DNA of 64,000 bases from Geodermatophilaceae bacterium URHB0062 (GTDB lineage: Bacteria > Actinomycetota > Actinomycetes > Mycobacteriales > Geodermatophilaceae): positions 124,001 to 188,000 of the forward strand of contig JHVO01000009.1 of assembly GCA_000620185.1 (NCBI GenBank), in the 5' to 3' direction. Each line of letters opens with the position of its first letter. The stretch's first letter is position 1. The notes under the pieces are model-generated. The model worked only from the letters and a program-made list of their open reading frames with translations, did no database searches and was not told the origin of the DNA. A program made the position numbers and the translations under genes. Positions 42,753 to 51,815 of the stretch are shown piece after piece.

Positions 42753-44498
42753 ATGACCGCGACGCAGTCCGCCCCGGCTCCGACCCCGAGCACGGTCAGC
42801 TGGCCGCCGGGGCTGCCGCGGTCGCTGGACTACCCCGACGTACCGGTCGGGTCGATCCTGCGCGCGGCGGTCCGGCGGTGGGGCGATCGCACGGCCTTCC
42901 TCCAGCACGACGTCCCCCTGACGTTCACCGAGCTCGGCCGCCGGGCGCACGCGGTCGCGGGCTGGCTGGCCGACCACGGCATCGGGCGCGGCGACGTGGT
43001 CGCGCTCCATCTTCCCAACTGCCGCCAGTACCCGGCGGTCTACTACGGGGTGCTGCTCGCGGGGGCCACCTTCTCCCCCACCAATCCGCTGCTGCCGGCC
43101 CCCGACCTCGCCGCGCAGCTGACCGACGCCGGCGCGCGCGTCGTCATCACGTGGGACCAGGTGCTGCCCTTCGTCCGTGGCGCGTTCGCCGGCACTCCGG
43201 TGGAGACGGTCGTGGTCACCGGCGAGGCGCACGCCCTCGACTTCACCGCGCGCCTCGAGCTGGAGGACGGCGAGATCGACCTCGCCGACCTGCTCGCCGG
43301 CGACCCGACCGACCGGCACCTCGACGCCGTCCTCGACCCCGCCGCCGACCTGGCGCACCTGGCCTACACCGGCGGGACGACGGGCGTCAGCAAGGGCGTC
43401 GAGCTGCCCCACCGCGCCGTCGTCACCAACGTGCTGCAGTCGGTGTGCTGGACCTGGGGCGCGCTGCCCGAGCTCGACGAGGCAGGCGACGTGACCGTGC
43501 GCCAGGTCGGCGCGCCGGAGGAGTACCGGACCCGGCTGGGCGAGGCGAGGATGATCAACCTCACCCCGTGGTTCCATGCCATGGGCGCCATCGGCTACCT
43601 CAACGGCCTGGTGATGGCCGGGACGACGACGGTCATCCACATGCGGTTCGATCCCGTCGCCTACGTCGAGGACGCCGTCAAGCACCGGGTGACCAGCATC
43701 GGCGGCGCCCCACCGGTCTTCGTGGCGCTGCTCCAGGTACCCGGGATCGAGGAGGCCGACCTGTCCTCCGTCCGCGGTATCTCCAGCGGCGCCGCCCCGC
43801 TGCCGGTGAGCCTCATCGAGCGGCTGCAGGCGCTGCTGCCCGACGCCGTCATCGGCGAGGGGTACGGCCTCACCGAGGTGACCATGATCGCCACGGGTAA
43901 TCCGTCGTTCGTCTCCGGCACCCGCAAGGCGGGCACCGTGGGCGTGCCGATCTTCGACACCGAGATCAGCATCCGGCCGCTGGGCGGGGGCGATCCGCTG
44001 CCCGCCGGCGAGCGTGGCGAGGTGTGCATCCGCGGGCCGCAGGTGATGCGCGGGTACGCCCACCGCCCGGAGGCCACCGCCGAGGCGATCGACGCCGAGG
44101 GCTGGTTCCACACCGGCGACGTCGGCATCCTCGACGACGACGGCTTCCTGTCGATCGTCGACCGCACCAAGGACATGCTGCTCTACAAGGGCTACAACGT
44201 GTTCCCGCGCGAGCTGGAGGAGCTCCTCTTCGGGGTGCCCGGGGTGGCCGGCGCGGCGGTGGTCGGGCGGCCCGACGACCAGGCCGGGGAGCTGCCGGTC
44301 GCCTACGTCGTCCGGGCGGCGGACGACGTAGGCGCAGCGCTGACCGCCGACTCGGTGATGGCCGCGGTCAATGACAAGGTGACGCCGTACAAGCGGCTGC
44401 GCGACGTCGTGTTCATCGACGCCATCCCGGTGTCGGCCGCGGGCAAGGTCCTCAAGCGCGAACTGGCCGCCAAGGAGCGCGAGAGGGTCGCCGGCTGA
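42753..44498 (+). CDS. AMP-dependent acyl-CoA synthetase (long- or medium-chain type)
   Basis: A 581-residue adenylate-forming enzyme. P-loop YTGGTTGVSKGVELPH near residue 205, A5 GYGLTEVT, A7 YxxHTGD-type WFHTGDVGILDDDG, A8 DRTKDMLLYKGYNVFP and the C-terminal catalytic Lys in PVSAAGKVLKREL are all present. It converts a fatty or carboxylic acid with ATP and CoA to acyl-CoA. ATG 42753. Divergent from a patatin lipase and upstream of a K+ channel gene on the same strand; the lipase and alpha-dioxygenase nearby suggest a fatty-acid substrate. Confidence 0.93.
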   Translation: MTATQSAPAPTPSTVSWPPGLPRSLDYPDVPVGSILRAAVRRWGDRTAFLQHDVPLTFTELGRRAHAVAGWLADHGIGRGDVVALHLPNCRQYPAVYYGVLLAGATFSPTNPLLPAPDLAAQLTDAGARVVITWDQVLPFVRGAFAGTPVETVVVTGEAHALDFTARLELEDGEIDLADLLAGDPTDRHLDAVLDPAADLAHLAYTGGTTGVSKGVELPHRAVVTNVLQSVCWTWGALPELDEAGDVTVRQVGAPEEYRTRLGEARMINLTPWFHAMGAIGYLNGLVMAGTTTVIHMRFDPVAYVEDAVKHRVTSIGGAPPVFVALLQVPGIEEADLSSVRGISSGAAPLPVSLIERLQALLPDAVIGEGYGLTEVTMIATGNPSFVSGTRKAGTVGVPIFDTEISIRPLGGGDPLPAGERGEVCIRGPQVMRGYAHRPEATAEAIDAEGWFHTGDVGILDDDGFLSIVDRTKDMLLYKGYNVFPRELEELLFGVPGVAGAAVVGRPDDQAGELPVAYVVRAADDVGAALTADSVMAAVNDKVTPYKRLRDVVFIDAIPVSAAGKVLKRELAAKERERVAG

Positions 44499-44568
44499 GC
44501 CGCGTCGACTCACCCGGTGGGGGTGGCGCGGAGGGAGCCGGCCGGTCGCGATCACTATCGTCCCCGAG

Positions 44569-45597
44569 GTGAAGGTCGAGCCGGTCGGGCCGGAGACGGA
44601 GCACACCGGCGTCCGGATAGCCCACGAGGAGCAGTCACCGGTCCGCCAGGTGTGGCGCCGGGTGATCCTCGCCGTCGTCCTGCTCACCGTCACCGTCGCC
44701 GTCATCTACCTCGACCGGGACGGCTACCGCGACGGGGACACCGTCGGGCTGAGCCTGCTCGACTCCGTCTACTACGCGACCGTCACCCTCTCCACCACCG
44801 GCTACGGCGACATCACGCCGATCACGCCGGGCGCTCGCCTGGTCAACATCCTGCTGATCACGCCCCTGCGCATCATGTTCCTGCTGGTCCTCATCGGAAC
44901 GACCCTCGAGGCGCTGACCGCGCGCTCGCGGGAGGAGTTCCGCATCCGACGCTGGAGGTCCCGCGTGCGCCAGCACGTTCTCGTGTGCGGCTACGGCACC
45001 AAGGGCCGCAGCGCCATCCGGTCGCTGCAGGCGCTCGGCACCCCGCTCGACAAGATCGTCGTCGTCGACCCGGAGCCGCGGGCCATCGACGAGGCGAACT
45101 CGATCGGGCTGACGGGCATCGTCGGCGACGCGGGGCGCACCGAGGTGCTGCGGCGCGCATCGGTGGAACGGGCGCGGGCGGTCATCGTCGCCGCCAACCG
45201 CGACGACGCCGCCGTCCTCATCACCCTCACCGTGCGGCAGCTCAACCCCAACGTGCCGATCACCACCAGCGTGCGCGAGGAGGAGAACGCGAACCTCCTG
45301 CGGCAGTCGGGGGCGAACACGGTCATCACGACCTCGGCGACCTCGGGCCGGCTGCTCGGGCTCTCGACCGACGCACCCCGGGTCGTCGACGTGGTGGAGG
45401 ACCTGGTGACCGGCGGCCAGGGCCTCGACCTGCACCAGCGCACCGTCACCGCGAGCGAGGTGGGCCTGGACTCACGCTCGCTGCGCGACATCGTCCTGTC
45501 GGTCACCCGCGCCGGTCGCACGCTGCGCTTCGACGACCCGCTGATCGGCACGCTCCAGCCGGAAGACGTGCTCGTCGTCGTCCGCTCCCACCATTGA
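44569..45597 (+). CDS. Two-helix potassium channel with RCK (TrkA-N/TrkA-C) domain
   Basis: A 342-residue channel subunit. Helix 1 (about 31-48), pore loop with selectivity filter TTGYGD (76-81), helix 2 (about 87-108), then an RCK domain with the dinucleotide motif VCGYGTKGRSAI (about 137-148) and a TrkA-C end with SEVGLDSRSLRDI. It should form tetramers like MthK/Kch. GTG at 44569 lies 71 bases past the acyl-CoA synthetase stop. A convergent inverted repeat separates it from the alpha-dioxygenase gene. Confidence 0.93.
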   Translation: MKVEPVGPETEHTGVRIAHEEQSPVRQVWRRVILAVVLLTVTVAVIYLDRDGYRDGDTVGLSLLDSVYYATVTLSTTGYGDITPITPGARLVNILLITPLRIMFLLVLIGTTLEALTARSREEFRIRRWRSRVRQHVLVCGYGTKGRSAIRSLQALGTPLDKIVVVDPEPRAIDEANSIGLTGIVGDAGRTEVLRRASVERARAVIVAANRDDAAVLITLTVRQLNPNVPITTSVREEENANLLRQSGANTVITTSATSGRLLGLSTDAPRVVDVVEDLVTGGQGLDLHQRTVTASEVGLDSRSLRDIVLSVTRAGRTLRFDDPLIGTLQPEDVLVVVRSHH

Positions 45598-45609
45598 GTG
45601 CAGGGTCGC

Positions 45610-45741
45610 GCCGAGTGGGCCCGGAGGGTCCGCGCAGGCGCGACGAAGCGGCTCAGCTCAGATCGGGGACGGCACCTGGCCGCGGTGCGATCCGGAGGAT
45701 CGCAGATGGCATGGCGCGGACCCCTCCGGGGCCCACTCGGC
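45610..45741. repeat. 26/28-base inverted repeat around 78 bases in a convergent intergenic region
   Basis: The arm 45610-45635 begins GCCGAGTGGGCC and ends TCCGCGC. The arm 45714-45741 is its reverse complement with two extra single bases. The 78-base interior holds a smaller hairpin, GCGATCC/GGATCGC. It lies between the stops of the K+ channel and alpha-dioxygenase genes, so it may be a bidirectional terminator; the long loop is unusual for that. Confidence 0.7.
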
Positions 45742-45749
45742 ACGACCGT

Positions 45750-47672
45750 TCATCCCTCTGTGACCCTCTTCCACGGGGCGAAGGCGTTGTCCAGGCCCCG
45801 CAGTGACCGGCGCAGTTGCGGGAAGTGGCGCAGCAGCACGGTGCGCATGTCGTTGTCCCGCACCCACTGCAGGCCCTGCGGTGAGTAGATCTCGGGCCGG
45901 AAGTCCTTGGTGAAGAACCGGTCGCTGTTGAGTCGCCGCGACGCCATCAGGATGAAGATGCGGAACGCGGTGTCGCTGAACGCGAACCCGGCCGGCCGCT
46001 TCTCCGCGAACAGGCCCACCATCAGATCGACCTTCTCGATGTCGCCGCCGTAGATGTCGGAGATCTCGGCCGCCAGCGAAGCGTCGTCGGTCAGGTCGGC
46101 GAAGGTCCGCGGCGCGGCCAGGTGCAGCTGCCGACGGAACTCGCAGTACCGCGGCACCCCGAGCTCGCGGATCCGGACGATGTCGGTGGAGGCCAGGTCG
46201 ATGACCTTGCCGTCCGGCCGCTCGTAGGCCTGCAGGAACCTCGGGTAGTTCTTCAGCACGATCGCCCCGGGGTTCGTCGTCCCGAACGAGTAGAAGAGGT
46301 CCTCGAGGCGGTAGGTCGCGACGACCTCCTTGAAGTGCGGGCCGGCGAGCTCGCGGAAGATCGCCTTCCTGAGCGGGGCGTCACCGTCGACCGACCGCAG
46401 GTCGAAGTCGTCGGGCAGCAGCGGATGCATCCGGTAGACGCTGGTGAACTCCTCGGTGAGCGAGAACGGGACGCCGTAGTGCTCGGTCGCGGCACCCGGG
46501 ATGCCGCTGATGACCTCGCTGGTGCTGATCCGGCCGAAGTTGCGGGCGATCGCCTCGCCGGCGACGCCGAACCAGTTGGCCCGCAGCGCGTAGACCGTCG
46601 TCGGGTGGCTGATGACCGCCGGCGTCCACTCGGCCGTGTGGATCTTCGCCATCAGGGCGGCGACCACCAGGCGGGCGCGCTGGAACAGCTCCTCGTCGTC
46701 CCAGTGCGGATAGTGGCCCTTGAGCATGTCGCAGACGGCGTTGTGCTCGCGCACGAAGAGCGTCATCAGCATGCCGAGGCCGGTCCACCAGCCCGGCCGC
46801 ATGGTGAAGTCGCGGGCCGGGTCGTCCGGGATCGGCAGCTGGCCGTCCTCGGTCAGCCGCACCTTGCCGTCGACGCCGGACCTGACCAGCTCCTGCTCCT
46901 CCAGCGACGAGCCGTAGAGCGACGAGCCGTCCCACCAGTGCGTGAAATCGTTGACGGTGGTGACCGGACCCTCGGCGCCGGCCGGGCGCGACGGGTCGGC
47001 CTTGATGCGCGGGATGCGCATCGGGTTCTCGTACCAGTCGTCCCCGGGCGGCAGCGGGATGTCCACCAGGCGCGAGGTGTCGCCCTGCCCGTGGGTGAAC
47101 CAGTCGTGGATCATGAATTGCAGCCAGGCCGCGGCCAGGGTGTTGATGCTGGTCGCCGGCAGGAACGGGTCGCGGGTGAGCAGGCGCCGGCTGATCTCCC
47201 GCGGATTGGGCTCCATCAGCTCGTCCCGGGTCACCGGCAGGACGGCGTCCAGCGGGATGTTGCGGCCGAACCGCGCACCGGCCATGCCCATCGTCGGGTG
47301 GTCGAGGTCGTTGTGGGAGCCGTCGACGCTGCGGCTGACCACGTGCTCCGCCGTGCGCGGCGGCGCCGTCGGGCCACCCACGATCGGCACCTTCTCGGAC
47401 GGGTCGACCAGGTTCTTCTGCCGGTAGATGTTGCGGACGCCGATCAGGACGGCGAGACCACCGGGCAGCGGCAGCTTGTCCCAGCCGCGCTTCAGGTCGA
47501 CGAGCAGCGCCGCCCGGTCGTAGATCCGCCAGAACCAGCCGGACCGGTAATCCTTGCCGGGGACGGGCGGCGGCGCGCTGCCCGCCACGTCCGGGTACCC
47601 GTCGGCGTCGACCCGGGGCTTCGGCACGGAGGCGCGGGTGACGTTCGTGGAACCTGAAATCTCGGTGCTCAT
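45750..47672 (-). CDS. Fatty acid alpha-dioxygenase-like haem peroxidase (cyclooxygenase superfamily)
   Basis: A 640-residue protein of the animal haem peroxidase superfamily, closest in motifs to plant alpha-dioxygenase (about 640 residues). Distal His189 is in QFMIHDWFTHG, and the catalytic Tyr413 and proximal haem ligand His416 are in EFTSVYRMHPLLPD. NDLDHPTMGMAGARFGRN and FTHWWDGSSLYG are shared family blocks. Such enzymes add O2 to the alpha-carbon of free fatty acids. No signal peptide is visible. ATG at 47672. A small membrane-protein gene lies upstream; patatin lipases and an acyl-CoA synthetase are nearby. Reading as alpha-dioxygenase is from motifs, not measured activity. Confidence 0.88.
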   Translation of the reverse strand: MSTEISGSTNVTRASVPKPRVDADGYPDVAGSAPPPVPGKDYRSGWFWRIYDRAALLVDLKRGWDKLPLPGGLAVLIGVRNIYRQKNLVDPSEKVPIVGGPTAPPRTAEHVVSRSVDGSHNDLDHPTMGMAGARFGRNIPLDAVLPVTRDELMEPNPREISRRLLTRDPFLPATSINTLAAAWLQFMIHDWFTHGQGDTSRLVDIPLPPGDDWYENPMRIPRIKADPSRPAGAEGPVTTVNDFTHWWDGSSLYGSSLEEQELVRSGVDGKVRLTEDGQLPIPDDPARDFTMRPGWWTGLGMLMTLFVREHNAVCDMLKGHYPHWDDEELFQRARLVVAALMAKIHTAEWTPAVISHPTTVYALRANWFGVAGEAIARNFGRISTSEVISGIPGAATEHYGVPFSLTEEFTSVYRMHPLLPDDFDLRSVDGDAPLRKAIFRELAGPHFKEVVATYRLEDLFYSFGTTNPGAIVLKNYPRFLQAYERPDGKVIDLASTDIVRIRELGVPRYCEFRRQLHLAAPRTFADLTDDASLAAEISDIYGGDIEKVDLMVGLFAEKRPAGFAFSDTAFRIFILMASRRLNSDRFFTKDFRPEIYSPQGLQWVRDNDMRTVLLRHFPQLRRSLRGLDNAFAPWKRVTEG

Positions 47673-47778
47673 CGGGTCTCCTGGACGGCGGTGGAGCGGG
47701 CGGGCTTGCGCGGACGCGGCAGCCGGTCGAGGGGGTGCCGCAGATCGGTCCGCGGCGGCACGGGGACGGCCGCGGCCG

Positions 47779-48186
47779 TCACGACCGGCTCCGCCGGTCC
47801 GCCAGGAACGCGGTCGCGGCCAGCACGGTGTTGAGACCGGAGATGAGCGCCAGTGGTCGTGCCAGCTCGGGCGACAGCTGCTTGTTCCGCAGCAGCAGGA
47901 GCACCGTGGCGGTGTCGCCGGCGTGGATGAGCAGCGCCGAGCGGACCGCGTGCCGGAGGGCCTCGCCGCGCAGCCGGATCAGGTCGGCGCCGAGGATGAC
48001 CGTCCGGACGCCGAACAGGCGCAGCCCGTAGATCGCCGCGGCATTGCTGCCGGCGACGGGATCACCCATGCGCTCCTGGATCACCGCGGGTGCCACCAGG
48101 GCGAGCGTCCCGTTGACGACACGGATGCTGCCGAGCACGTACCGCGCAACGGTGCCGGGAGCGGGCACTGCGTCGTCCTCCCCCAC
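47779..48186 (-). CDS. Small membrane-associated protein upstream of the alpha-dioxygenase gene
   Basis: About 135 residues with four amphipathic or hydrophobic helices, including YVLGSIRVVNGTLALVAP and LALISGLNTVLAATAF. No family recognised. GTG 48186 is chosen because upstream sequence in the same frame looks random; other starts are possible. It lies 106 bases before the alpha-dioxygenase gene on the same strand and may be transcribed with it, which would make it a candidate partner protein. Confidence 0.6.
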   Translation of the reverse strand: MGEDDAVPAPGTVARYVLGSIRVVNGTLALVAPAVIQERMGDPVAGSNAAAIYGLRLFGVRTVILGADLIRLRGEALRHAVRSALLIHAGDTATVLLLLRNKQLSPELARPLALISGLNTVLAATAFLADRRSRS

Positions 48187-48806
48187 CCGGTCCGCCCCGG
48201 GCGAACTCGACGGAGGAACAGGGCACGCTGTATTCCGGGCAGGGGAAATACGATTTCTCGCATCCCTCGTCGAGCGCGCACCTTGTACCGGAACCGCTCC
48301 GAATTCCCGGTTCCGACTCCCCCTGGAATGACCGACCACCGGGGGTGCATTCTCCCGGCGGCGCCCACGGTCCTCGCCGCCCAGCACGACCACAAGGGGA
48401 TCCCGCGCCCCTCCCGGAGACGGCCGGCATGCCCGACCGCACGCTTTCCGGAGAGTCTGGTGCCTCCCGGCCGGGACGCGTTCCCGGGCGGCGACACGAC
48501 AGATTTCCAGGCCTTGGCGGACAAGACATTCAGACGCCTTGACAGGAAATGGGCCCAGGCGGAACCTCCTCGGTCAGGATCGTCGGGTCGCCACACCTGT
48601 GCCGGACGACGATCCGATGCCATTCCTGCGCCCATGTCGACATGCCTGCATGGCGAGCCGAGAAACCGTTCCCCGACGCCTGGCGGCGCCGGACCCGCGA
48701 GGTCGAGGAGGGGCGATGGGCAGGGCGCAGGTCGGCGCATACGGGTCGTTGCCCCCGCAGCCGTTCGTCGCGGCCACGACCGGCGCCGGCCCCGGCGGGC
48801 GGTGAC
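48187..48806. other. Divergent intergenic region, no gene seen
   Basis: 620 bases between the small membrane-protein gene and the patatin gene. Frames here have irregular codon use and no recognisable protein. Base composition is a little less GC-rich with scattered AT steps (for example around 48228-48260), so promoters for both sides are likely here. No strong palindrome or RNA structure recognised. Confidence 0.5.
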
Positions 48807-49775
48807 ATGCCCGACGCGGATCTGGTGCTCGAGGGCGGTGGGGTCAAGGGCCTCGGTACCGCCGGCGCCGTCATGGGGCTGCTCGATGCGGGCTACCGGT
48901 TCCAGCGGGTGGCCGGAACGTCGGTCGGCGCGGTCGCGGCGTGCTTCGCCGCGGCGGGCGCCGACTCCGCACGCTTCCGCGACATCGTGGGTCGCCTCGA
49001 CCTGAGCAGGGTCCCCGACCGCCGGGTGCCGCTCCCCCTGATCAGCGAGAGCGTCACCCTCGTCGCCCGACGGGGCGCGTACGCCGGGAACTGGATCCGG
49101 AAGTTCCTGCTCCGCGAGCTCGGCGACCTCGGCGTCCGCACGTTCGCCGACCTCCGCCGCGAGGACGACGGCGACGATCCCGCGCTGGCCACCCCCGACC
49201 ACCGCTACAAGCTCGTCGTGCTGGCCACCGACGTGACCCACGGCCGGCTGCTGCGGCTGCCGTGGGACTACGAGCTGTTCGGCCTCGATCCCGACGACCA
49301 GCTGGTCGCCGACGCCGTCCGGATGTCGCTGTCGATCCCGTTCTACTTCGAGCCCTGCACGCTGACCAGCCGCGGCACCGGTGAAAAGGCCACGATCGTC
49401 GACGGCGGCGTCCTGTCGAACTTCGCGATCGAGATCTTCGACCGCACCGACGGACAGCAGCCGCGCTGGCCGACCTTCGGCGTCCGCCTGCTGCCCGACC
49501 TGCCCGCCGGCCTCGGCGACCTCGTGCCGTTCTACGGCGCGCCGATGCTGCCGACGGTGCGGCTGCTCGAGCAGGTGGTGGCCACGGCGCTGGTCGGCCA
49601 CGACCAGACGCACCTTGACCGGCCCGGCGTGCGCGAACGAACGATGACGGTCGACACCTCCGGGACGTCGATCACCGAGTTCGGCATCGGCGGCCGGAAG
49701 CGGGCCGACCTGATCGAGCGCGGGGAGACCACCGCCCGCGACTTCCTCCGGCGCTGGAACGGCGCCCACCCGTGA
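48807..49775 (+). CDS. Patatin-like phospholipase (second copy, different subfamily)
   Basis: A 322-residue patatin domain protein. GGGVKGLGTAG forms the oxyanion loop, GTSVGAVAA the nucleophile elbow (Ser at about residue 39), and VDGGVLSNFAIEIF supplies the catalytic Asp. The subfamily differs from the gene at 41818 and is closer to ExoU/RssA-type proteins with insertions between the motifs. No signal peptide. ATG 48807 matches the usual start just before the first strand. It is divergent from the alpha-dioxygenase gene cluster and could release its substrate. Confidence 0.9.
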   Translation: MPDADLVLEGGGVKGLGTAGAVMGLLDAGYRFQRVAGTSVGAVAACFAAAGADSARFRDIVGRLDLSRVPDRRVPLPLISESVTLVARRGAYAGNWIRKFLLRELGDLGVRTFADLRREDDGDDPALATPDHRYKLVVLATDVTHGRLLRLPWDYELFGLDPDDQLVADAVRMSLSIPFYFEPCTLTSRGTGEKATIVDGGVLSNFAIEIFDRTDGQQPRWPTFGVRLLPDLPAGLGDLVPFYGAPMLPTVRLLEQVVATALVGHDQTHLDRPGVRERTMTVDTSGTSITEFGIGGRKRADLIERGETTARDFLRRWNGAHP

Positions 49776-49861
49776 CGGCAGGAGACAGAGAAGGAGAAGC
49801 ACCGCCCGGCGACGAGGAGCCGGCTCACGGCAACACCGCAGCACGACCTCTGGAGTGATCG

Positions 49862-50836
49862 ATGAAGCTGACTCGCAGGACCCTCGCCGCCCTCGGTGGC
49901 GCCGCAGCACTGGTGATGGCGCTGGCCTCTCCGGCCGCCGCCTCCGTCGACACCGCCGGTGCGGGATCCACCCTCTGCGCCGACGGCGGGAGCGCGTCGA
50001 ACCCGGTGGCCCGGCTGCGCCACGGCGCCACGGTCGCCGAACCGCGGAGTGTCTCGACGGCGGGGGCGGCGGCCCTGAACAAGGCGCTGGACGCTGCCAG
50101 TGACCCGGTCCTGCCGGCCGGCTCGGTCACGATCAGGACCGTCTTCCACGTGATCAGCGCCAAGGCTCTGACCGCCGCGGAGAAGCAGCGGCGTGAGGCC
50201 ATGATCGCCGCGCAGGTGCACGTGCTGAACGACTCCTACGCCGGCGTCGGTGTCGCCGCGCCCTCGCCGGACACGCCCTTCCGGTTCACCTACAGCAAGT
50301 CGCAGACGACGTGGACGGTGAACAAGGCGTGGTCGACCATGCTGCCCGACACCAAGCAGGAGGCAGCGGCCAAGAAGGCCCTGCGCACGGGCAGCGCGTC
50401 GACGCTGAACATCTACGTGGCCAACATCGGCGGCGGGCTGCTGGGCTGGGCGACGTTCCCGCAGGTGCACTACGACCCGCTGTACATGGACGGCGTGGTG
50501 GTCCTCGACGAGTCGATGCCCGGCGGTAACACCGGCATCTACAGCGAGGGCGACACCGCGACTCACGAGATCGGCCACTGGCTCGGCCTGCTGCACACCT
50601 TCCAGGGCGGGTGCACGGGCCCGGGTGACTACGTCAGCGACACCCCGGCCGAGGCGGAGCCGGCCTTCAGCTGCAAGGAGGACGCCGGACGTGACAGCTG
50701 CCCGAACCAGCCCGGCCTCGACCCGGTTCACAACTTCATGGACTACGCCGAGGACTTCTGCATGAACCGCTTCACGTCCGGCCAGGTGGTTCGCATGAGC
50801 CACGCGTGGGCGGCGTTCCGCACCGTCTCCCCGTAG
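49862..50836 (+). CDS. Secreted M43 (pappalysin-like) zinc metalloprotease
   Basis: A 324-residue exported protease. The signal peptide is MKLTRRTLAALGG plus a hydrophobic run to about residue 28 (cleavage near AAA-SVD). The zinc site is HEIGHWLGLLH (His235, Glu236, His239, His245), and the Met-turn is NFMDYAED. Paired cysteines downstream match the M43B family. It should degrade protein outside the cell; target unknown. The twin-Arg in LTRRTL raises the chance of Tat export. ATG 49862. Confidence 0.93.
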   Translation: MKLTRRTLAALGGAAALVMALASPAAASVDTAGAGSTLCADGGSASNPVARLRHGATVAEPRSVSTAGAAALNKALDAASDPVLPAGSVTIRTVFHVISAKALTAAEKQRREAMIAAQVHVLNDSYAGVGVAAPSPDTPFRFTYSKSQTTWTVNKAWSTMLPDTKQEAAAKKALRTGSASTLNIYVANIGGGLLGWATFPQVHYDPLYMDGVVVLDESMPGGNTGIYSEGDTATHEIGHWLGLLHTFQGGCTGPGDYVSDTPAEAEPAFSCKEDAGRDSCPNQPGLDPVHNFMDYAEDFCMNRFTSGQVVRMSHAWAAFRTVSP

Positions 50837-50852
50837 CGGTTACCGACGCGGT

Positions 50853-50885
50853 GGGCCCGGCTGCCCGGCACGGGTGGCCGGGCCC
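50853..50885. terminator. Hairpin between convergent genes
   Basis: GGGCCCGGC and GCCGGGCCC pair around 15 bases that can pair further, between the M43 protease stop and the convergent SRPBCC gene stop. Probably works both ways. Confidence 0.65.
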
Positions 50886-50900
50886 CTGCATGTCCGGCGG

Positions 50901-51347
50901 CTACTCCCGCTCGAGAAGAGCGCGCAGCCGGGCGAGGTCGGCACGGTTGGCGCGCCGGACCGCCGCACCCAGGAACGGGGCGACCACGCGGGAGAACCCG
51001 GCGGGGCGCCCGTGGTTGCGCAGGCCCATCCGCGTGCCGCCGTCGTCGAGCGGATGCCAGGTGTACGTCGTCTCCATCGGGAAGGGGCCCTGCGCCGTCC
51101 GCATCACCATCCGACGTCCGGGCACGAGTTCGGTGACCTCGTAGGTGTAGGCCAGCCGGCGGCCGAGGAAGGTCGCGACGAAGTCCATCCGGGAGCCGAC
51201 AGCGACCGGCGGCGGCGTCCGCCACTCGACCGAGGAGATGTTGGCGTACCACTCGGGCGCGTGGGTGGGGTCGCCCGCGTACGCGGCCACCTCCGCGACC
51301 GGACGACGGATCACCGTCTCGGTCAGCACGTCGACGTCCCTCGGCAT
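50901..51347 (-). CDS. SRPBCC family (START-like) protein
   Basis: A 148-residue protein with the SRPBCC pattern: TETVIRRPVAEVAAYAGDP (first strand and helix), then a set of strands such as YTYEVTELVPGRRMVM, and a C-terminal helix with NRADLARLRALLE. Binds hydrophobic ligands; often annotated as polyketide cyclase/dehydrase. It is the last gene of the operon led by the FAD monooxygenase, 6 bases after the SnoaL-like gene. Both partners suggest modification of an aromatic or polyketide-like compound. Confidence 0.85.
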   Translation of the reverse strand: MPRDVDVLTETVIRRPVAEVAAYAGDPTHAPEWYANISSVEWRTPPPVAVGSRMDFVATFLGRRLAYTYEVTELVPGRRMVMRTAQGPFPMETTYTWHPLDDGGTRMGLRNHGRPAGFSRVVAPFLGAAVRRANRADLARLRALLERE

Positions 51348-51353
51348 GGCCCC

Positions 51354-51815
51354 CTACGTGCCCCCGACCGTGCCGGCGGCCTGCGGTACGTCGGTGGCGA
51401 GGTGGACGGCGTCGGCGTCGGCCAGTGCGGTGAGCCAGTCCGCGACCATCCAGATCCCGCTGATCAGCCCGTCGGACAGGGTCAGGATGTCGATGATCCG
51501 GACATCGATCCGCCGGCCGGTGGGTGCCACCCGACCGGCCGGTGTGTCGAGCGGACCGACCTGCCGCCCGGCCAGCCGGAACGCGACGGCGACGGATCCG
51601 CCCGCGTCGGAGACGGCCAGCACCTCCCGCTCCGGCTCCTCGAGCGCAGCCTGCATGACGCGCGCCCGGGTCACGAGGTCGGCGGCGGTGAGCGGGGTGC
51701 CGTTCACCGTGACCGGGTCGGTGTACAGCCGGCGGAAGTTCTCCGCCGCGGCGGCGCCGTCCTCCGGAAGGGGGTCGGTCCACAGCTGGAGCAGCCCCTC
51801 CACGTCGAATGCCAT
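51354..51815 (-). CDS. SnoaL/NTF2-like small protein
   Basis: A 153-residue protein of the NTF2-like fold. The N-terminal helices contain LLQLWTDPLPEDGAAAAENF, then RRLYTDPVTVNG; later strands include RRIDVRIIDILTLSDGLISGIWMVADW, of which the DGLISGIW ending is diagnostic. Similar proteins are ester cyclases or unknown. Its ATG overlaps the FAD monooxygenase stop by a base (TGATG), showing translational coupling. Confidence 0.82.
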   Translation of the reverse strand: MAFDVEGLLQLWTDPLPEDGAAAAENFRRLYTDPVTVNGTPLTAADLVTRARVMQAALEEPEREVLAVSDAGGSVAVAFRLAGRQVGPLDTPAGRVAPTGRRIDVRIIDILTLSDGLISGIWMVADWLTALADADAVHLATDVPQAAGTVGGT

